Of a stretch of 64,000 nt of DNA, positions 60,027 to 64,000 are shown in pieces (position 1 is the stretch's first letter; every line of letters begins with the position of its first letter). Position numbers and translations under genes: made by a program. The notes under the pieces were generated by a model. That model was not told the origin of the DNA. It saw only the letters and a program-made list of their open reading frames with translations, and did no database searches. The stretch is from Thermococcus indicus (GTDB taxonomy: Archaea; Methanobacteriota_B; Thermococci; Thermococcales; Thermococcaceae). The stretch covers positions 1,495,041 to 1,559,040 of the forward strand of contig NZ_CP040846.1 of NCBI RefSeq assembly GCF_006274605.1, given 5' to 3'.

Positions 60027-61004
60027 ATGAGTGTGAAAGCCATCAATATAGCGATGAAGGATTTCGAGGTCAGTATCAGAACAAGAAAATTTCAAATAAT
60101 AATAGCTCTCTTTGCAATAATCTCTCTGGGGATGATTTACAGCTCAAAAAGACTTGGAATAAGTGCGGACTTATATAAAACGCCTTTCCAAATGCTCTTT
60201 CTCTCAAGCTTCTCCAATGCGTTCAACTACTCAGTGGCTTTGTTGGGAATTCTCCTCGGAGTAACTGCAATAAACGAAGAAATTGAAAAAGGAACCCTGA
60301 AATTGGTAGCTTCAAGGCCAGTATATAGGGACGAAATAATTGCTGGCAAGCTCCTGGGGGGTTTGTTAACCCTTAGCGTAGCCCTAGCGTTGTTCTATAT
60401 CTTAACAGTGGCTTTTGCACTAATCTCAGGAGTTCCAATAACCAGGGATGACCTGATGAAGTTTTTAGCAACTTTTCCCTTCAGCACGCTCTATGGATTA
60501 GTTTTCTTGAGCTTAGGGCTGTTAATTTCAACGCTCATTAAAGAATCTAAAAATGCTCTAATAATGTCAATTTTCCTGTTTGTCTTCTTTGGCTTTTTAC
60601 TTTCAGTAATCGCTGGGATAGTAGCATTTGCAGTGGCTGGCTTGCCTCCAGTTCCCAACATCCCGGAGAACACTACAGATCTAACCGAAGATCAACTTCA
60701 GGAGATATTCCTTAAAGACCCAGCATATCAGGCATGGTTAACCAAACTGACAATAACAGCGGAGAGAATCCTTTATATCTCTCCAAACTATCATTATCAG
60801 GAGATAATCAGGATGCTCTTTGGAGGAAGGCCTCAAATTAGCGATATAATATCGGCCTTAGCTTATGAGCAGAGTGTCGTGGAGGAAAGGTCAATCGTAG
60901 AGAGCCTTGAACTGGTGTGGGAAAATATCGCCACACTACTTGTTATGCTCATTTTGCCTTTTGCAATGGCTTATACAAAGTTCATGAAAGCTGATTTGAG
61001 GTGA
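60027..61004 (+). CDS. ABC-2 type exporter permease
   Basis: About 325 residues with six TM helices: FQIIIALFAIISLGMIY, FNYSVALLGILLGVTAINEE followed by EIEKGTLKLVASRPVYRDEI (the ABC-2 loop), LLTLSVALALFYILTVAFAL, STLYGLVFLSLGLLISTLIK, ALIMSIFLFVFFGFLLSVIA and a last helix near the end. A large external loop lies between TM5 and TM6. The codon use is AT-rich (many ATA, TTA, AAA). The start is ATG 60027 or GTG 60033; GGTGATGA fits the latter. Partner of the ATPase four bases downstream. Confidence 0.85.
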   Translation: MSVKAINIAMKDFEVSIRTRKFQIIIALFAIISLGMIYSSKRLGISADLYKTPFQMLFLSSFSNAFNYSVALLGILLGVTAINEEIEKGTLKLVASRPVYRDEIIAGKLLGGLLTLSVALALFYILTVAFALISGVPITRDDLMKFLATFPFSTLYGLVFLSLGLLISTLIKESKNALIMSIFLFVFFGFLLSVIAGIVAFAVAGLPPVPNIPENTTDLTEDQLQEIFLKDPAYQAWLTKLTITAERILYISPNYHYQEIIRMLFGGRPQISDIISALAYEQSVVEERSIVESLELVWENIATLLVMLILPFAMAYTKFMKADLR

Positions 61005-61008
61005 TAGC

Positions 61009-61932
61009 ATGTACGCTATAGAGATTGAAAACCTCGCGAAGAGTTATGGGAATTCTAAAGCTGTCGACGATTTAAGTTTGAATGTGCATCAGGGAGATGT
61101 TTTTGGATTTCTTGGACCAAACGGCGCTGGAAAAACTACGACGATACTAAGCATGTTGGGTCTAGTAATCCCTGACAGTGGAACAGTAAAAATATTGGGA
61201 TACGACATCTTTAGAGATCCCATAAAAGTTAAGGATAGAATTGGGTTTCTCCCGGAGAATGCCACTGTCTATGGCGAGCTCACCGCTTGGAAGAACCTCG
61301 AATTCTTCGCAAACTTTTACAGAATGAGCAACGCTGAGAAGGAAAAGCGCATAGGGGAGCTTCTCAAGCTGGTCGGTCTGTGGGACGCCAGGTACAGAAA
61401 GGCCAAGACTTTCTCCAAGGGTATGAAGCAGCGCCTTCTCCTCGCGCAGGCGCTGATAAACGAACCGGACGTGCTCATCCTCGACGAGCCGACCAGCGGA
61501 CTCGACCCGGAGGGAGCGTATCTGGTGAAGAGCATAGTGAGGGAAGAAAGGCGCAAGGGGAAAACAGTCTTTTTCTCGTCCCACATACTGAGCGAGGTTG
61601 AGGAGCTGAGCGACAGGGTGGGGATCATCGTCGGTGGCAAGCTCAGGGCCGTTGGAACGCTGGAGGAGATAAAGAGGGAGTTCATGGAGCTCGAGGGCTA
61701 CGAGATAAAGGTTGAGACCAAACAGCCAATTCCGGAGCTTGATCTTGACGGAATAATAAGGATGGAGAGGATTTCCAACAACAGGGCCATAATATTTGCC
61801 ACGGACGATATAAGGGAAGCCGTATCCGAGTATCTCGCCGGTAGGGGGATAACCATTGTCAGTCTTGAAATAGAGGAGCCGAGCCTTGAGGACGTGTTCC
61901 TGAAGACAATCTACCGGAGGGGGGAGAAATGA
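61009..61932 (+). CDS. ABC exporter ATP-binding protein
   Basis: 307 residues. Walker A GPNGAGKTT, Q-loop GFLPENATVYGELTA, signature FSKGMKQRLLLAQALI, Walker B VLILDEPTSGLDPEG and switch SSHILSEVEELSDRVG, then a C-terminal domain of about 90 residues. First third AT-rich like the permease, the rest GC-rich like the core genome, with the change near codon 90 (about 61270). The stop overlaps the next start (ATGA). With the permease it forms an exporter; cargo could be the small peptide encoded divergently. Confidence 0.92.
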   Translation: MYAIEIENLAKSYGNSKAVDDLSLNVHQGDVFGFLGPNGAGKTTTILSMLGLVIPDSGTVKILGYDIFRDPIKVKDRIGFLPENATVYGELTAWKNLEFFANFYRMSNAEKEKRIGELLKLVGLWDARYRKAKTFSKGMKQRLLLAQALINEPDVLILDEPTSGLDPEGAYLVKSIVREERRKGKTVFFSSHILSEVEELSDRVGIIVGGKLRAVGTLEEIKREFMELEGYEIKVETKQPIPELDLDGIIRMERISNNRAIIFATDDIREAVSEYLAGRGITIVSLEIEEPSLEDVFLKTIYRRGEK

Positions 61933-64000
61933 AAAAGGTTGCGCTGGCCGTTTTAATGCTCCTGGTTGTTTCAACCCTCCCAATGGTCAGTTCCGAGCCG
62001 TGGATAAAGGTTTTTGAAGGCCGGGTAAAGGTGGGGGAGAGTCTGGTTATCGGAAATTACACTATTGAGGTTACGCTGGAGAAACCCACCATGGAGCCGT
62101 GTGCCATAGTTTACCGGGGGAAGGATATTCTCGACATAGCAAGGCAGTACGAAGTTAAAACCACAGGGGATCTAAGGGTCGTGGTGGGGAGCCACGACAG
62201 CTCCCGCGATGATGTTCTGTTGCTGGTGTACTACAAATCCACTGAGGTTAGGGAGCTTAAACCTTCTCCGGGCGGGGTCTTCAGCGTGAATGGATACAGG
62301 GTAAAGGTTGTATCCTCAGCCGAGAATGAGGTGGTTCTGGACATCAACGGAAGCCGTTTGAGCGTTGGTTCCAACTCCACCAGAACTTATGAATCGCTGG
62401 CCTTCGCCTACAACAATTCAATACTTAAAGTGTACGCCGTGACTGTAAAACCCACCCTTGAAGCGAACGGGGATTACGAGGTTTACTATCCGTTCAACGA
62501 GGTAACCCTTCCGCCCTCGGGAGAGGCGGACATTCCCATCACCGTTCACAATACCAGAAATGAAGAGCTCACGCTCCTCGTAAATGTTCTGGAGTTCCCG
62601 AAGGGATGGAAAGTTACTGTTGTTGGGGGCAACGGCTATGCGGTTGGCTCCATCAACGTTCAGCCAGGAGGATCCACAACCCTCACCCTCCACGTTGAAG
62701 TTCCGGATTCCTACGAGGGAACGGGAAGTGTGGTCGTAACAGTGGGGGACCATGTGGTAACCCTAAAGATTTCCGTCGTTGCGGAGGGCTCCCTGAAGGT
62801 TGATGTCCCCGTAACCGTCGTGGAGGTGGAGGCCGGAGAGACCGTCGAGTTCCCTGTAAAAATCACCGGGGGAAAGGCTCAGCTGGTTAGCCTGAGCGTC
62901 GACGGGATGCCATCTGGATGGAGCGCCTACTTCCTCTTGGGGGACAAGAGGGTCAGAACGCTGTCCCTGGACGGTGCCGTCCAGGTTTTCCTGGTGGTGG
63001 AAGTTCCCAGGAATGCGAGCGTTGGAAACCACTGGGTGGACTTTTCAGTTGGTGGAAACGAAAAACGCGTCGGAATCTACGTCTACAAAACCCACAGGGG
63101 AGAGCCGGGAGAAATCGAGGTAACGGTCAGGGACGAGGAAGGAAACGCCGTGAAAGGTGCGAAAATAGTGGCCGGTGACAAGAAGATTCTAACCGATGCC
63201 TACGGAAAAGCCAAGCTCAAAGTGCCTCCTGGGAAATACGAGCTGAGGGTGGAAAAGGAAGGCTACGAAGGCACCACCGAGGCGCTGAGCATTGACGATG
63301 GGGAGAAGAAAAGCCTTGAAGTGACCCTGACCAAGTTGCCCTACTACTTCCAGGTCGAGGGCGAGGGGGATACACTCACTGTCTCCACTGGATCCGTAGG
63401 CTCGTACTCGCTGACCATAAAGAATCTCGGAAAGAACGAGGATACCTACTCCTTATCGGTTAGGGGGCTTCCCGAGGAGTGGTCCGTCGAGTTTTACTAC
63501 GCCCAGAGTCCCGTTAGGAGTGTGAGGATAAATCCTGGGGAATCAAAGGACGTGACGCTGAGGATAATACCCCCTTACAACGCCCTCCCAGGCGACCACA
63601 ACCTCACCGTCGTCATCAGGGGTTCGGATGGCGAAAAGACGGTCGAGCTCCTTGTGAAGCTCATCGGTGAGTACGAATTCCACATGTACCCCGACAATCC
63701 AGTGGTGAGCATAAAAGCCGGGCGCGAGGGAGTCACGTACGTTTCGTTGGACAACACGGGCACTGCTCCAGTAACCAACGTGAAATTCGAGGTCAGCACT
63801 CCCCAGGGATGGGAGGTGAGGGTGGTTCCGGAGGTTGTTCCGGAGCTGGGCTCGATGTACATCAGTCGCCCAAGCGGTTCAGAGGTGATTTCGAGCACCC
63901 AGAGAATAACGCTCACCATAAAGGTTCCAAAAACGACACCCGCCGGGACGTATCAGATCACCATCACGGGCAAAGGAGATCAGGCGCAGGCCAGCACCCA
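61929..64000 (+). CDS. Secreted multi-domain beta-rich protein (NPCBM-associated/CARDB-like), partial
   Basis: Open to the right edge, at least 690 residues. A signal peptide (KKVALAVLMLLVVSTLPMVS) is followed by a string of beta-sandwich domains with the NEW3/CARDB pattern: ITVHNTRNEELTLLVNVLEF, LTIKNLGKNEDTYSLSVRGL, VSLDNTGTAPVTNVKFEVST, and GW(K/E)V after each. One carboxypeptidase-regulatory-like domain is seen (VTVRDEEGNAVKGAKIVAGD…GKYELRVEKEGYEG). Such proteins are S-layer-bound or membrane-anchored partners of ABC-2 exporters. It overlaps the ATPase stop by four bases, so it belongs to the exporter operon. GC-rich. Confidence 0.85.
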   Translation, partial: MKKVALAVLMLLVVSTLPMVSSEPWIKVFEGRVKVGESLVIGNYTIEVTLEKPTMEPCAIVYRGKDILDIARQYEVKTTGDLRVVVGSHDSSRDDVLLLVYYKSTEVRELKPSPGGVFSVNGYRVKVVSSAENEVVLDINGSRLSVGSNSTRTYESLAFAYNNSILKVYAVTVKPTLEANGDYEVYYPFNEVTLPPSGEADIPITVHNTRNEELTLLVNVLEFPKGWKVTVVGGNGYAVGSINVQPGGSTTLTLHVEVPDSYEGTGSVVVTVGDHVVTLKISVVAEGSLKVDVPVTVVEVEAGETVEFPVKITGGKAQLVSLSVDGMPSGWSAYFLLGDKRVRTLSLDGAVQVFLVVEVPRNASVGNHWVDFSVGGNEKRVGIYVYKTHRGEPGEIEVTVRDEEGNAVKGAKIVAGDKKILTDAYGKAKLKVPPGKYELRVEKEGYEGTTEALSIDDGEKKSLEVTLTKLPYYFQVEGEGDTLTVSTGSVGSYSLTIKNLGKNEDTYSLSVRGLPEEWSVEFYYAQSPVRSVRINPGESKDVTLRIIPPYNALPGDHNLTVVIRGSDGEKTVELLVKLIGEYEFHMYPDNPVVSIKAGREGVTYVSLDNTGTAPVTNVKFEVSTPQGWEVRVVPEVVPELGSMYISRPSGSEVISSTQRITLTIKVPKTTPAGTYQITITGKGDQAQAST

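Noticed and set aside
61162-61983. 273-codon frame antisense to the ABC ATPase
   Set aside because: Shadow frame; all ABC motifs are on the plus strand.

Overview
The window reads as chromosome of a hyperthermophilic euryarchaeon of the order Thermococcales, most likely Thermococcus. The evidence is the AUA/AGG-rich, fairly GC-rich codon use, GGTG/GGAGGTG ribosome sites, TTTAAATA/TTATAAA TATA boxes close to start codons, a CGP-CTERM sorting tail, an intein in the P-loop of aIF5B, archaeal AsnRS, L7Ae-S28e-L24e, AglB, and TnpB-only IS605-type elements. All calls come from reading the sequence; no search was run.

Layout. 1-3.2 kb: two tandem NYN-domain proteins, a cation antiporter and a thiamine-type ABC binding protein. 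3.2-5.7 kb: an IS605-type element (ribbon-helix-helix gene plus tnpB) inserted in the 3' part of a GNAT gene, then tRNA-Arg(TCT). 5.7-10 kb: AsnRS, an amidohydrolase and a slipin-NfeD pair. 10-31.4 kb: a minus-strand cluster of about 21 kb (next paragraph). 31.7-41 kb: a pentapeptide-repeat ion channel, a PAPS-reductase-like/ferredoxin fusion, a membrane wHTH protein, a zinc-finger protein, a PIN toxin pair, ribosomal proteins, a KaiC-like/V4R protein, Ndk. 41-49 kb: intein-bearing infB, a second tnpB element, a membrane glycosyltransferase and a methyltransferase. 49-58 kb: GlmS and AglB (amino-sugar supply and N-glycosylation), a ParB-like protein, a frameshifted methyltransferase, MoaD-like, MoaC, Adk. 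58-64 kb: a visibly AT-richer island with a small hydrophobic peptide gene, a frameshifted SpoIIM/DUF95 gene and an ABC exporter, grading back into GC-rich DNA inside the ABC ATPase gene.

The most exciting region is the 10.1-31.4 kb cluster. In transcription order it encodes an unknown protein, a long coiled-coil protein with a C-terminal winged-helix-like end, a HEPN/MNT pair, two Snf7/Vps2-like (ESCRT-III) proteins, a transmembrane receptor-like Ser/Thr kinase, a 36-residue microprotein, an MIT-Vps4-like AAA ATPase, a second kinase (beta-propeller plus six PEGA repeats), a PP2C phosphatase, a third kinase, a third ESCRT-III-like protein, a second MIT-Vps4-like ATPase and a fourth, frameshifted kinase. 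Many neighbours overlap by ATGA, GTGA, TGATG or TAATG. I read this as a membrane-remodelling machine controlled by reversible phosphorylation and fed by outward-facing sensors. Because Thermococcales divide with FtsZ and shed many vesicles, vesicle budding is an attractive but untested role.

A second possible system is the 58.8-61.9 kb island, whose content (small Gly/Ala-rich peptide, small two-TM protein, SpoIIM/DUF95 protein, ABC-2 exporter) resembles circular bacteriocin loci. Several genes carry single-base frameshifts (GNAT, one kinase twice, a methyltransferase, SpoIIM). Some may be assembly errors, and this should be kept in mind.
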